A program made the translations under genes and the position numbers. Source: Kwoniella bestiolae CBS 10118 (Eukaryota > Basidiomycota > Tremellomycetes > Tremellales > Cryptococcaceae). From it: 64,000 nucleotides of DNA. The DNA lies in contig NC_089244.1 in NCBI RefSeq assembly GCF_000512585.2, positions 806,001-870,000 of the forward strand. The letters are read 5' to 3'. Numbering within the stretch: the first letter of the stretch is position 1; each line of letters starts with the position of its first letter. The notes beneath the pieces were generated by a model. It did no database searches. It saw only the letters and a program-made list of their open reading frames with translations, and was not told where the DNA came from. Shown in pieces: positions 10,315-22,792 of this stretch.

Positions 10315-12890
10315 CTAAGTGTTCAACCCAAACTCTCTACCAAACTCCCTCCAATCCTCATCCCCACCTCTCCCTGCACCACCCTCCATCTCCGTCTCTT
10401 CACCCTCATCCTCACCCTCCGCCTGATGTCCATCTTCCCCCTCCCGCTCAATCTCCAACTCTCTTGATCCCCTTCGCCGCTCACTGGAGATACTGCTGCC
10501 ACTGGTAGATAGCGCAATGCCCGTCCCAGTAGCTGAGTTCTTCCTACCACCACTTCCTCTCCTCCTGAGACTCCTCTCAGATCCACTACTCCCACTACTC
10601 CCCCCACTTCCTGTTACGCCCTGTCCCCTATCTCTCAGTCTGGTAGGAGTGACTGTTTCTGCTGAGTCTGATGTGGAAGGTGAAGTGGACGAGGTCGATA
10701 GGGTACGGGACATCAATGTGGGGCCGAAAGAGGAGGAAGATGATGATGCGAATGTGGTTTCGGACTGGTTCAAAAGCAATAGCACAGGTCAGCTATCTAC
10801 CTTATCTCGAGGTATGGTGTCCAACCCGCCAAAACCGAGGTTAGATGACAGAGTATGACTTACCCCTCCAACAGTCGTCCCTCCCCCTGAACTTTTCTTC
10901 CGTTCCATCCCACCCCCAAGTGAAGATTGCATCTCCTCCCATTCCTTCTTCCTCCTCTCCCCCTCTTTCGCTTCAGCTTTATCTTTCGCATCAAACACGC
11001 CCTCTCCTTCCCCGTCCGTTAGAGCTTTGTCATGTTTATCCTTCTTCTCACGAGCATTGCCGTGTCGCAAAAAGGTGATGATTGCAAATGCTATGATTGA
11101 TGAGGAGAACGTGAGAGACAAAGATAAAGGAGGTAGGAGTAGTAAGGGCGGTAAAGGGTGAGATGTCAATATCCATCTACATGACAAACAAATTGTCAGC
11201 TCAAGCTCCTACACATAGATATGAAGAGGTAAAACGCGAGCAAGTTCACCTTATACCTGTAGGCCTGGGGGTCAGTCTGATCAATACCCATCCTGTGGTC
11301 TTGACTTCTCGTGAAGGCGGTTTACACTTCTCTTCGCCTGTTTGCCTGTCGTCGAATAGATCTTCTCGGCCTGAATGCCATAGTATAATTGAATCAGCAT
11401 GTCCGACTTACGTCTCTCTCCCAGCTTGGAAGTTTCCTTGCCTCGAAATGTAGTATGCACGAGATATGAGGGTGTCAAGGAGACGAAAAGAAATGAAAGG
11501 AAAAGAAAACAAAAAGACCCTACTTACCAATACTAACAAACCCCGAACCAATCACCATCTCCCTATTCTTCCCCGGCCTAAGTATGACACCTTCCATCAA
11601 ATCTTTCTTGAGCGGCACCACGTCCTTTCCCCTCTCTCGACTTGAAAATCCACCTTTGGCTCTCCTCTCTCGGATCTTACGGGTGGGTACGGAGTAGCCT
11701 AGTATTCTCGAGGGACAGAAGGACCTAAAGGGGTAGGGGAGGATACAGGGGATATAGGATGTGGGAAGGGCTGGGAGGGAGAGGAAGGTCGAAGGGATGG
11801 GTGGTGGGGGAAGTGACTGCATGACTGGCATTAGCATTCGTTCTCGGAGTGGTGGATTATTCGACTTGGATGGAAGGAAAGTTGACGTACAGGTTGAGCA
11901 GCTGTGATGAGGGTTCTTTCTGGCTGGTCTAATGCTCGTAATTCGAGAGATAACATGAAGTTCCCTACGAAAGCGAAGTAAGCTTGAGCTTTACCTGAAA
12001 GCCTTTGGGCCAGCTTACCCATCTCATCGGTAGTGCCTTTGGTAGGTCTGACTAATTCCAGCTCGACCTGTACATCGTATCTCAAATCTTGCTCGATCTT
12101 TTCTAGTGGGAAGTATACGGTCGTATGAGGGGGTCGATGGTTTTTCGAGCTGAGAACAATGAAGAATCAGCACGCTGAACCAGGATCCCATGAGACATCC
12201 CATCATGAAGTGATCTCAGACGTCCTTCGAGCTCACTCATACCGATGGCATAGATTTTACCTGTGAGAACTTCACTCACCCGTAAAACAACCAACCCTCA
12301 ACTTCGATATTCCCACCTATTTTCCAAGACCAGAAGAACGCTCCCACAGCTAATACCGAGAATATACTTGATGCAATTAACAGAAATCCCAAGAGTAGTA
12401 GTTTCAGAACTACTGAAATTGTGAGTGGGGAGGTGATAGCGTGATGGATCAGTCTCATGGGTATGACGATTCTGTGGGAATTGAGGTATTTGTCAGTCAC
12501 TTTCCAGTATCTGCTTAGACATCGGTACGTTGGAAGGTGGTTTGAGAGAAGATACACTCACGGAGCAATCAACAACACCCCCAAACCTCTCATGAACTCC
12601 CTAAAATCTTCCCAATTGATAGGAGGCTCCTGAGGGGGATGCAACCTCGCCATCTCACGGTGGAATCGGATTCTCCCACTTATGGCTGCTCGTCTTCTCG
12701 CCATCTCTTCTTCTGGGGGGTCAAGCGGGTGAGGCGGTGGTTGTACCGGTGGCGTATTGCTGGCTTCAATTGTCGGTCTGTACTCTGAGCCAACAGAAGA
12801 CGAAGAAAGAATATGAGAAGTGTTATTTCATGTTGTTGGTTGTGGTTATAACTTTGATTAACCGGTGACATAACCATCCAAGTTGCCCAT
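10315..12890 (-). CDS. SEI1: Seipin-like ER lipid-droplet assembly protein
   Basis: Reading 3' to 5' on the plus strand, the spliced product shows seipin topology. It has a short N-terminus, a first membrane helix (VLKLLLLGFLLIASSIFSVL), the lumenal entry motif HTTVYFPLEK, a beta-sandwich with YDVQVELELVRP and NFMLSLELRALD, the core motif PCILPYPFRS, and a second membrane helix (LLLLPPLSLSLTFSSSIIAF). A long Ser-rich, acidic cytosolic tail ends GLNT. Seipin forms ER rings that organise lipid-droplet biogenesis. I place the ATG at 12890 (MGNLDGYV) because its exon ends in the phase needed by the next one; the donor there (GTTAAT or GTTATG) is weak, so the start is the least certain part. The small exon around 11430-11450 is also inferred. 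It is divergent with the NAPE-PLD-like gene, sharing about 235 bp. Confidence 0.75.
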
Positions 12891-13125
12891 AATTTGATTC
12901 CGTCGATGTGATGTGCCTGAAAGGGTGATGATGATGACGACAGACGAGGTAGTGATGGTGCCAAGAGTGTGTTTTTGTTGGATGATGATGATGGTGATGA
13001 TATGATGAAACATAAGGGCATTGTATTGTGAACGACTGTATTCATAGAACCGCGCACTCTTCTCTTTCTCTTTCTGCTTTCCTCCTTCCCCGTACTCTCA
13101 TTGCGATCTTAGTCATTCAATCAAG

Positions 13126-15251
13126 ATGTCATCCCATCCAACGGTCTCGATAATCCCCCCACCTTCCTCCTTACCGAAAGACCACCACGGCCCCTTCCAA
13201 CCTTCCAAGCAGAAATCGAAATCAAACTCCAAAGCACCAATGAGAGAAGACCAAGATGAATGTCACAATCCGACATACCACAAGCCCAAATACTTCAAGA
13301 ACCCCTGGCCATCCTATAGGACCGCTTCACTGCATGACGCATACCTGGCTTATCAACTGGGAGCAGCCGTGGCTCTACCGCCTCATCAGACACCCGGTTC
13401 ATCTCGACTGAATTTGGCAGATCAAGAGATATACGAGGAAGTTGAAGATACCAGAGGGGAAGATGGGAGTCTGAGAAGCGATTCTGCTTCGTTGTTGCCC
13501 AAAAAGCTGTATATACGACCTGATTTCTCGGAAGTCAAGGAGGACGATTTGTTTGATGATTGGCGTGAACCCCCTGTGAAGACCATCTCTCCCACCTGGC
13601 GAGATCAGGAGGAGGTGCAAGATGATGTGGAGAGGAGGGAGAAGGTGACTTGGCTAGGACATGCGGGGGTCTTGATACAGGTTCCATTTAGGGATGGGAA
13701 GGATTATGCGGGGGTGCTGTTTGATCCTATCTTCTCTTATAGGTGGGTTTGGCTCTACCCTTCGAGCACAATCACCAGAGTCACCTTCTCTTCCTAATTC
13801 TATCATTCCGTCACGCTTGATCGCTGATACCCCAACTTCTACCTGCAGATGCTCTCCTACTCAATATGTCGGTCCAGCAAGGTATCAAGATCCACCTTGT
13901 AAAGTATCTGAGCTACCTGATATTCACATCTGCTGCATATCTCATGATCATTGTGGGTCTATATCAGCTAAGTCCGACGATTTTGCGTAGATTGCAAGCT
14001 GATAGACGTTGCTCCATTGCTAGATGATCATCTGGATTACTACACCATAATGGATTTATGGAAATATCATCAATCTACTGTACATTTCCTGGTACCTCTA
14101 GGTAAGTAAACGACTTTCAACTACTGCAGTGCCACACACTTCTATATCAGCAAGCTCCTTGGACTTCCTTCCCTTTCCCTCTATCAGACTATGATTTCCC
14201 CTGATTGACCTCATACCTTCCGAAACTGCCTTTCCTGCCATCTGGCTAAGGATTGTTTAGCCTCTATTACCTATCAGATCAGCATATGCTGATATCGCTC
14301 AAACGTTCACAGGCCTCAAGCAATGGTTCACAGCCTCCAGCATCCCCTCAACCCGAATAACAGAGCTCGACTGGTGGCATGAATCTCTTATATCCTTCCC
14401 TCCCATCTCTCAATCATACAAAGACGATGATGACGCTACCTACCCACCATCCGAGCCTGAAGTTCGGTTATCCAGCGAAACGACCCTTGAAGAACCCAGT
14501 GCAATTAAGCTGAAATTCGCATTTACACCTGCGCAACATCGTTCGGGGAGGGGGATACTGGATCACATGACTACGCTTTGGGGGTCTTGGTGCTTTGGCG
14601 TAGTTGAGGATGAAGATAGGGCGAGAGCGAATGAGAGGGGGATGAGGGATTGGAAAGGGTTTAAAGTGTATTTCGGAGGGTGAGCCAATCTTTTGCCTAT
14701 TGTGTATGGGTATAGATGAGCTGATGGAAAAAGGTCGAACAGTGATACAGGGTATAGGTATGCTACTGCTCCGGAGGGGGATGACGATGCCATCTGTCCT
14801 GCTTTTGAAGGTGAGCGCCCGCTCATGATACCTCAGATCTATCCTGTCTTTAGAGTTGAACCATCTTTTTTAATTCACAGAAATCGCCTCCCACTACTCT
14901 CCGTTCACCCTCTCCCTCCTCCCCCTCTCAACAGGTTCCTCCCTCCCCTTCTTACGTACAGTCCTGTCCCTCTCACTAGACCAATACACCTTGACGTCCT
15001 CCCTGCATTGTTCACCATTAGACTCACTAGAGATACATAGAATAATCAGATCTGAACGTTCGCTAGGTATACATTGGGGGACATTTTGCGATCTGGACGA
15101 AGCGAGGGGTACGAGGGTAGATTTCGGTCGATGTAGGCGGAAATTGGGAGTCTCGGGGGAATGGGATGATGAGGATGAAGAGGCAGGAGGGAATGGGAGG
15201 TTTGTGGTGGGTGATATAGGGGAGACGTTCGTTTTGCCCAGGAGGAATTAG
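13126..15251 (+). CDS. NAPE-PLD-like metallo-beta-lactamase fold hydrolase
   Basis: Exon 1 runs from ATG 13126 to the Arg after FDPIFSY near 13741. It contains the family's entry motif VTWLGHAGVLIQV (residues about 175-190). The next exons give DIHICCISHDH and, after an intron, YDHLDYYTIMDLW, so splicing rebuilds the zinc motif HDHYDH. Further blocks are LKQWF, ELDWWHESL, FTPAQHRSGRG and LWGSWCFGV, then FKVYFGG and the end FVLPRRN. This order matches NAPE-hydrolysing phospholipase D and the fungal Fmp30 protein, a mitochondrial inner-membrane relative involved in lipid homeostasis. The N-terminus here is Pro/Ser-rich without an obvious presequence, so localisation is open. The substrate is inferred from family only. 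Confidence 0.8.
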
Positions 15252-15634
15252 GTTGAGGTTCGGATACGATTCAGTAGGATTTCAGTGGGTTGGAGGAAGA
15301 CCACGGACATGGGTATACAGTTGTAGAAAGATACGATGGGACATTGTTGATAGGAAGAGGTTTGCTCACGATACACGACAATATTCATGATGATCCTGAT
15401 GATAAGGCTGAGTGAAAGTACGAACAACTGCGAAAGGATGAAAACAACAATGGAACGGACTAAGCTATGTTATCGACAAAAAAGCGAACAGTCTGAAACT
15501 CATATGACAAGATACCTTCTCATCATTCCCCAGAGACCTCGCGTCTACCACTTCTCGCTTCATAATCTCAATACAACCCTCAAAGCTCCAAACTCCGCAC
15601 ACAACATGAACAACCAAAGAAGATCCTATACTCC
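15252..15634. other. Convergent intergenic region
   Basis: About 380 bp between the NAPE-PLD-like gene and SPT2, both ending here. No gene is seen. Confidence 0.4.
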
Positions 15635-17243
15635 CTACTTCCCCTTCCCCTTTTTCTCGGCTTCCTTCTTCCTCCTCATCTTCGCCAACCTATGCTCCCT
15701 CTCCTCCCTCTCAGCCAACTCATCCTCCCTCCGCGCTATCCTGGCTGTCCTCCTCTCCTCCTCCTCCACATCGCTCATACCAGCTTCCATATCCTCAGAT
15801 CCAGAATCACTAAATTCGTCAGCGTACCTCTGCTTGACGGGTGCGCCGGGTCTTCTGAACAGTTTCTGAATCTCATCACGAATATCCAGGTGAGAGGAAT
15901 GTTCAGTCAGACGTATAGGAGGGGAACGGGATCGACGAGAGTAGGGATCGAATTTCTTACGAGGGCGCGCAGAGGAGGTGGATGAATCGGAGTCGGAGTC
16001 GGATGATGAGGATGGAGGGCGTTTAGGTGGTCTAGAGGCGGGTTTGGGTAGTGATGATGATGCTGTTGTTGGTTTGTTCCTTATTGGTGATTTTTCTTTT
16101 CCCTTCATACTATTTGGGGCAGGAGGGGGTAAGGGCGATACACTCCCACTATGCCCACCCTTCTTAGCTTTGATATCCCTCTGAATCTCTTCTATAGTCC
16201 TCCTATCCCTAGTCGCCCGATCAGGACAAAGTTTCCTCAATCCATCAATCTTAGCTTGACTATTCAATTGTTCCCTTGTCGTCCGATTCCCCTTCCCAGG
16301 TATGAATCTCGCAGCGTTTGGATCTCGTTTCAATCCGTTGGACATTCCTATTCCGTGGACGGCAACTGACGAAGCCTTGTACGAGGATCCAGAACCCAAA
16401 TTACCAGCTGAATAAGTTCTATTGATGGGTGCGCTCCCACTCTCGCCTGGAATGGGAGAATCTCTAGATTCTACTAAAGATCTGATGGAGAATAGGGAGT
16501 CACCAGCGGACTTCTTAGCTGATTGGGCGAATGCTTTGGCGGCGCGTTCTTTCCTTCCTAGCGGGGGTGGGGAATTGGATTGGGCTTTGGTTTTGGCGTG
16601 ATTACGTGTGATATTGGGGTTGTGTGCTTTGGAAGAAGAGGAGGAGGAGGGACCGGGGACGGATTGTTTGGATGATGATGAGGGGCCGGGTTTGGTGTTG
16701 GTGGGTTTTGTACTGGGTTTGGGGGAGGGCTGTGATGGTCATGCGTCAATACGTACTTCTGATAACGACAGTGATATATTTTGTATATGAGATATGTCCA
16801 GAGACCAGAGACGGACATACCTTCACGGCCGAGGGAGCAGGCCTAGCATCCTCTGCAAAGGGATCATACTCCAGTTCCTTCTTTCCCGCCGCTTCGACTT
16901 TCTTATTCAACGCTTCATTCGCTCGCATCAATTCTATACGGCGGGCTTCCTTGGCAGCTGCTTCTTGTCGTTTCCTGAGCTATAAGTTGAACATCTTCCA
17001 TCAGTCATGACGCTCTCAAGTACTCCTAATATAGCTGGCAGACCCACCTCTTCAGCTTCCTTGACTAGCTGTTTCTCCCTCGCTGCTTTGGCTGCTAGTT
17101 CCCGTTTCAAATCTTCTTCCTTCTCCCGCTGGAGCTCTAGCATCCGAGCCTTACGAGCTTGATACTGCGAGGCAAGTACTTGAATCAGTACCCACCCAAA
17201 GTAGGTGACATGAATGCACGAGCCCGTAACTCACCTCGGACAT
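15635..17243 (-). CDS. SPT2: SPT2 chromatin protein
   Basis: The start is a 9-nt first exon (ATG TCC GAG, 17243-17235) whose donor follows directly; the next exon continues YQARKARMLELQREKEEDLK. The middle is a long Lys/Glu/Arg-rich coiled-coil-like N-terminus, then YDPFAED and Pro/Ser-rich text, a basic serine-rich region with acidic patches (PPSSSSDSDSDSS), and the hallmark C-terminal SPT2 domain: DIRDEIQKLFRRPG then a Tyr/acidic patch and the charged tail ending KKGKGK. Spt2 is an HMG-like histone H3-H4-binding chaperone acting in transcription elongation and chromatin integrity. Intron/exon joins in the central, low-complexity part were not all resolved. Confidence 0.8.
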
Positions 17244-17576
17244 GGTGGCGAGTGTGACGAGTGACAGGTGACTTAGCAGGTAGACTATAACAAGAAATGG
17301 TGCCGGATGGTGGTTGTCCGTTTTTTTCTGTTAGACAGGCTACCAAGTGGTCAGAATTGTTATTCCTTCATCGAAATGGAAGCCATTCAGCCGATTGGAT
17401 ACTGTGAATGGTGAACGATGATGGTCTCTGATATAACAATGTGGATGTGTTGAGCAAGAAGTGAACAGCGAATACAAAAGAGCTCAATTCAAGATTGCAT
17501 GACACACACCGCCAATTCTAACCGGTTTGCCTAATCCACTGGAATGACAACTCGACTCAAGACCGCTCAAAAAGAA
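17244..17576. other. Intergenic region SPT2 promoter/tRNA-Thr
   Basis: About 330 bp. It holds the SPT2 upstream region and, next to the tRNA, a T-run on the minus strand (CTTTTTG just 3' of the tRNA) that would terminate RNA polymerase III. Confidence 0.5.
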
Positions 17577-17676
17577 TGCTCACAGCCAGATTCGAACTAG
17601 CGACCCTTGCATGACGGATAAATCCCTTGTAAAATTCGGTACAAGTGCAAAATTATAACCACTAAACTATGCGAGC
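17577..17676 (-). tRNA. tRNA-Thr (anticodon TGT) with 27-nt intron
   Basis: On the minus strand the acceptor stem GCTCGCA pairs with TGTGAGC, leaving discriminator A. The T arm is GCTAG-TTCGAAT-CTGGC. The anticodon stem is TTGCA/TGCAA with loop CT-TGT-A, followed by an intron of 27 nt at the canonical 37/38 position, leaving a 73-nt mature tRNA. The intron contains TACAAG, complementary to the anticodon region CTTGTA, the usual pre-tRNA helix. A T-run follows the 3' end. The anticodon TGT decodes threonine ACA, and the discriminator A fits. Confidence 0.92.
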
Positions 17677-17754
17677 ATTTCGGTTACAGTTAGCAAAACT
17701 TTTGCAGAATATATATATTGTGAGGCATTCTTTGTGTTAGAGTCATCGTCTAGA

Positions 17755-18097
17755 TGCTAAACAGAGTACTCTCAAAGGAGGTACGATATACACGCAAACG
17801 GGCCTCTTCACTGGGGTGACATTCTGCAATGGTTCTCTTGCGCTTGTCATCGAGATTCTGGTATTCGAGGCGATCATCATTGACTCACATCCAGCTTTGA
17901 ACACTGTGTTTCTGGGTGCCACTTCACTGAGTGTGGCATTCCAGCTAGTAAACTCAGATGGGGTGAGATAACCTTTCGGTCGTTGACGACTCCTTATAAT
18001 CCACAGCAGCCTTATGCTGGGGCCTACGGAAGGTCACTTATTTGGCAAGAATGGGCGAGATGGGCGATACAGTGTGATATCGACCTTAGCTGTTTGA
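17755..18097 (+). pseudogene. Possible small gene or gene relic next to the tRNA
   Basis: From about 17757 a frame stays open and reads protein-like: TQTGLFTGVTFCNGS, then LALVIEILVFEAIII, LNTVFLGATSLSVAFQLVN. Removing a 44-nt intron with canonical ends (17963-18006) lets it continue GGSLMLGPTEGHLFGKNG to a TGA at 18095. I find no in-frame ATG between the tRNA and this frame, so it is either a partial relic, an exon of an unresolved gene, or chance. I do not recognise the family. Confidence 0.22.
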
Positions 18098-18652
18098 CTG
18101 AGCCCTCAATATGGTTCGATATTCTTTGGTCCCTCGCAGTCGAACCCCCAAAACCTCAACCTTGTGAATCTTTTTGTGTTCCCGGTTATCTGCGATGCAC
18201 TTTGGATCCGGGCGGACCTTGACTAGAATTAAGCGATTAAGCGCTTATCTGGACGTATCATGTATCAGCTGTTATCACCCACCATTCATTCGAATTGTCA
18301 ATAAACCCCATACGAGTTTCACTGCACTCGTGCTCATATGACTCGACATGATCACTGTTAGTATGCAGAGCGTATCGCTTGAATTGGACTGAAATCTCAT
18401 GACCACCTTATCAACCACCCGCTCTCTTACATGAATCAGTCATCACATAGACGCAAAATGTAAGATCATAAATAGACAATCAATCCTCTTGTCAATCATA
18501 CCTTTGTTCTTCACCTTCATCTCATTCACATGTTCAAGATATATAACAGTCAACGCCATTCCTATCTCCCCATCCATTTTTCACAATAACCTCATTCACA
18601 GGGAGCTTGCGATCTTCTTCAGTACTATATCAAGCTCTTACCAATCAATAAC
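18098..18652. other. Upstream region of the LKR/SDH gene
   Basis: About 550 bp with AT-rich, CATTCA-type text (repeated 'tcattcaca') just before the ATG. No gene or RNA is recognised. Confidence 0.4.
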
Positions 18653-21600
18653 ATGATACGCTCGTTACGATCATCGACACTACTCCATCGACGTCCAGTG
18701 TTCAGCTTTAGACGAGACCTGACGACCTTGGGTCTGAGGCGAGAGGACCCCAAGAGGATATGGGAGCGGCGAACAGCCCTCACCCCAGATGCTATCAAGG
18801 GTCTGTTGAGCGAACCCTCGCAGGCTGATCAACTGCAAGTGGAGGTGGAGAGCTGTGGGAGGAGGTGTTTCTCTGATCAGCTGTATGCTCAGGTGAGCTA
18901 TCTTGACAGCGGGTGTGACGGTGATATCAGCTGATTAACTGGAACGATGATAGGCAGGAGCAAAGATCGTACCCTCACTCTCGGGTGATGTGGACGTAGT
19001 ATTAGGCATAAAGGAACCTCCCCTCGAGGATGTTCACAAATTGATAGCGAGCGGAAAGGAGGGGAAGGAAAGGAAGTGGATGATGTTCTCGCACACACAC
19101 AAAGGGCAGGTGGGTACATATTCATCCGGCATGATATGCCTATAACGGTGATGCTGATGGACATGTAAAGACATATAATACACCTCTTCTCGCAGCTTTC
19201 CTCTCACCGAGCAAAGGACAGATTTTGATAGATCACGAGCTACTTACAGCACCTTCGACAGGGAAAGATGGGAGACCGACTAGAGCGAGAGTAGCGGCTT
19301 TTGGATGGTATGCAGGAGGTAAGCTATCATATTCGTTGTGCGAGTCAGCCTAGATCGCTAATATAGGACATAGCTGTGGGAGCTGGAGAAGCATTATCTA
19401 TGACTGGAATAGCATTGTTGAAGCGAGGCATAGCATCCCCATTATTGGTAAGCTTCTTCTGGAGTAGACCACCGCTTCGCTTATCAACAAGATACCTCGT
19501 AGCATCTAGCCCGACCGTACGCCGCAGGTACTTTAGCAGAGTTCAAAGCCTCTCTGAGGAAGTGCGGTGAGATTGTCAGATCGTCCCCTGCGTCTGAGAC
19601 GAATGGACAGGGGCCTATCGTTATTGGAGTGACAGGGTGAGCTGGACACGAACTCTTGGTGAGGCCCCAAAATTAGCTGATGAGACTGTAGGGCCGGGAA
19701 TGTATCCACGGGTGCTAAGGAGATGCTAGATGAACTGAATGTGGAATGGGTCAAGGCAGAAGATCTGGCAGGATTGAGAGATGCTCGTGAGTAGCTCAAG
19801 AATCTACAAGGACGGCGAGAAATGCTAACAGCAATGGTCTATAACAGCTAACAATCGGGTGAGTCTGGGGAGTATTGCCATGATGACCGACTTCGCAGCT
19901 AATTACTAACGCGAGTAGATGTACGCGTGTATGATCCCCACCTCATCTTACATCGTCGGTAAGAGCGGAGCAGCATATGATAGAACAGCGTATTACAAAT
20001 CGCCGGACCAGTACAAGTCACTTTTTGCGGAGAAGGTGAGCTGATGCTTCAACCGGAATATGCATCTGAGCTGACAATTTTTACAAGATTGCTCCTTACC
20101 TCACCACGATAATCAACGGAGTTGGCTGGTCATCCACTTTCCCTCGAACCATCAGTAACTCCGACTTGCCCTTGTTCCTTGGTGCTTCTGATGAGGGACA
20201 GAAGCAGAAACTGGTTGCTGTACAGGATATCACATGCGATAAGGAGGTAAGCACTTCCAGTCTTCGCCCTGGCTGATTTGAATGTTGATCTGGATTCGGC
20301 ATTAGGGCGGACTCGAGTTCGTCAATCAATTCACTACGATCGACGAACCGTATTTCGAAGGTCCAGGGGGTATACTCATAAGCAGTATCGATATTTTACC
20401 TACTGAACTGGGTAAGTCCGCTGATCGTATAAGCTGTACCGCGATGATATAGTAGCTGACTGGGAGATATACTAAAGCGGCTGATGCTTCTGCACATTTC
20501 TCATCCAAGATCTTACCCTACGTCAGAATGGCCCTGTTTCCGGATACTGAAGGCGATAAAGCAGGAGAGGAGGATACACTGCAGAGAGCTAAGATAGTAG
20601 ATCGAGGAGAATTGCTGGAACCGCACAGGTGGCTATTACCTAGAGCCGAAGCTTGGTCGTCAAACAGTACCTCCTCGGTCAGCCCGGATACTTCCACGTT
20701 AGCCCAAGATGGAGTCAAAGGCGTGAGACAGGGAACCAAGAAGAAAGTACTTCTCCTGGGAAGTGGGCTGGTAGCTGGACCTGCGGTGGAAGTGTTTGCT
20801 GCTAGATCGGATGTTCATTTGGCTGTTGGTGAGCTACATGGAAGCGATTGGCCTTAGTCGTAAGAGCATAGCTGACTTGACTATTAGCTAGCAACAATCT
20901 TTCTGAGGCTAAATCGCATATCAAGGATCGTAGCAATGTCGAAGCTATCTGTTTTGATGTAGGAGATGAAATAGCTTTGGGCGAGGCTGTGGCTGCTTCA
21001 GACGTTGTTGTCAGGTGAGCTGATTCTTACCAACAGACATCTCAGTCCAAGCTAACAACCGATGTGTGATAGTCTCTTACCTGCTCCTATGCACCCTCAG
21101 GTAGCCAAGCATTGTATCGACCACTCCAAACATCTTGTGACTGCTTCATATGTCTCCCCAGAGATGAAAGCACTTGATCAAGCGTGAGTCTCAAGTATAT
21201 CAACAATATCAGATCGTTCGGTTGATATGTATGAAATCGATATGACAGTGCCAAAGAGAAAGACGTGATACTTCTTGGTGAATGCGGCCTGGACCCTGGT
21301 ATAGACTCCATGGCAGCTATGCGAATCCTCGATCGAGTCAAGAGAGAAAGAAAGAAAGTCACGTCTTTCGTATCATGGTGCGGGGGTTTACCTGAACCTT
21401 CTGCTAGTAATGTAAGCTGTTAGTTGCGAGCTCAAGCGACCTAGCTGACACGAGGAAACTAGGTACCACTACGATATAAGTTCTCATGGAGTCCAAAAGC
21501 GGTCTTGACTGCTGCTCAAAACGATGCTCATTACAAGATGAATAACGAGGTGAGCCGACTTATATAAAAATCACAATTCAAGGCACTACAGCTGAGAAAA

Positions 21601-22545
21601 TGTAAATAGATCGTAAAAATACCAGGTGACGAACTGTTATCGAGGCATTTCCCAGAAGTCAAGCTGTGGCCTGAACTACCATTGGAAGGATTGGCTAATC
21701 GGGATTCTATGCCTTATGCTGAGAAATATGGGCTGGGTGAGGTGGAAGGTTTGAAAGATCTCTTCAGGGGTACTTTGAGGTCGGTCACTTGTCTGCTGAA
21801 AGATTAAACGTGATGTTAGCTGATATTACACGATCGACGTGATCAGGTATCAAGGTTTCTCAACTCTACTCGAATCATTCCGTCGACTCGGTCTCTTGCG
21901 TAGTGATTTGCTGAAATCTGTACCGGAAAATTGGGAGGAATTTTTATCACTCTCAATAGCCAGACAAGTGGGATACGATAAAGCGCTGAGAGGCGATGAG
22001 GTTTCCAAAATCTTATCTGAATTAATTGGTGGTGAGAAAGTTCAAAGTGATGCGTTGAAAGCGTTGAGATGGTAAGTCTACCTCCTGTGTTCACCCAATA
22101 CACATCACACTGGATACTAACGGTATTCCGTAGGTTCTCGTTATTACCTTCCCACTCATCAAACTCAATCTCCTCAATACCACTACCCAACCTTCGTTCG
22201 CCTGTACCTATCGACTTATTCGCTCATCTCCTATCACACAAATTGGCTTATCAACCCGGAGAGAGAGATACATGCCTACTTCATCATTCTTTCACTCTCT
22301 CCCCTTCAAGTGGAGAAGAAGGGAAAGAAGAGAAAGTTACAGCATCGTTATTACATTACGGCGATGAGAGCTCATCAGCTATGAGTGTCACGGTCGGTAA
22401 GACACTTGCGTTCGCTGCGCTGCGAGTACTGGATGGTCAGGTCAGGGATAGAGGTGTGACGGGACCGTATGAGCGGGAAGTGTGGGAGGGTACGCTGGAT
22501 AGTTTGGAAAGTGTGGGTGTGGTTGTTAAGGAGGAGTGGAATTGA
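18653..22545 (+). CDS. Bifunctional LKR/SDH (alpha-aminoadipic semialdehyde synthase)
   Basis: A many-exon gene. The N-terminus MIRSLRSSTLLHRRP is basic and Ser/Leu-rich, a plausible mitochondrial presequence. Next comes a lysine-ketoglutarate reductase domain: RREDPKRIWERRTALTP, VVLGIKEPP, MMFSHTHKGQ, RVAAFGWYAG, IAPYLTTIINGV and DITCDKEGGLEFV. It is followed by TKKKVLLLGSGLVAGPAVEV, which opens the saccharopine dehydrogenase domain: VVVSLLPAPMHPQVAKHCI, LGECGLDPGIDSMAAMRIL, SWCGGLPEP, NVPLRYKFSWSPKAVL, FRGTLRYQGFSTLLES and DESSSAMSVTVGKTLAFAA. In animals and plants this fused enzyme degrades lysine via saccharopine. Fungi normally make lysine with separate Lys1 and Lys9; in Cryptococcus Lys9 is fused to spermidine synthase. 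A catabolic mitochondrial role is therefore likely but inferred. Individual intron ends were not all checked. Confidence 0.85.
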
Positions 22546-22792
22546 TCATGAGGAGAAGAATTGTTCTGTTTAGTTACAGTATGTTATCATATGGTTTGTT
22601 ATGTATGATCTCACTAGTAAATATGCATTTAAGATATCCTATAATTATGGAAGTCCTATTCACTCATCATACTTAATATCAATACAACATGGTCAGATGC
22701 CGAGACTCAAAATCTATCAAATACAGTTCAATCCCCTTTATCGCAAATGTCAAGTATATCCAATTGACAGTTTCGTATTGTAAATATCTAGG

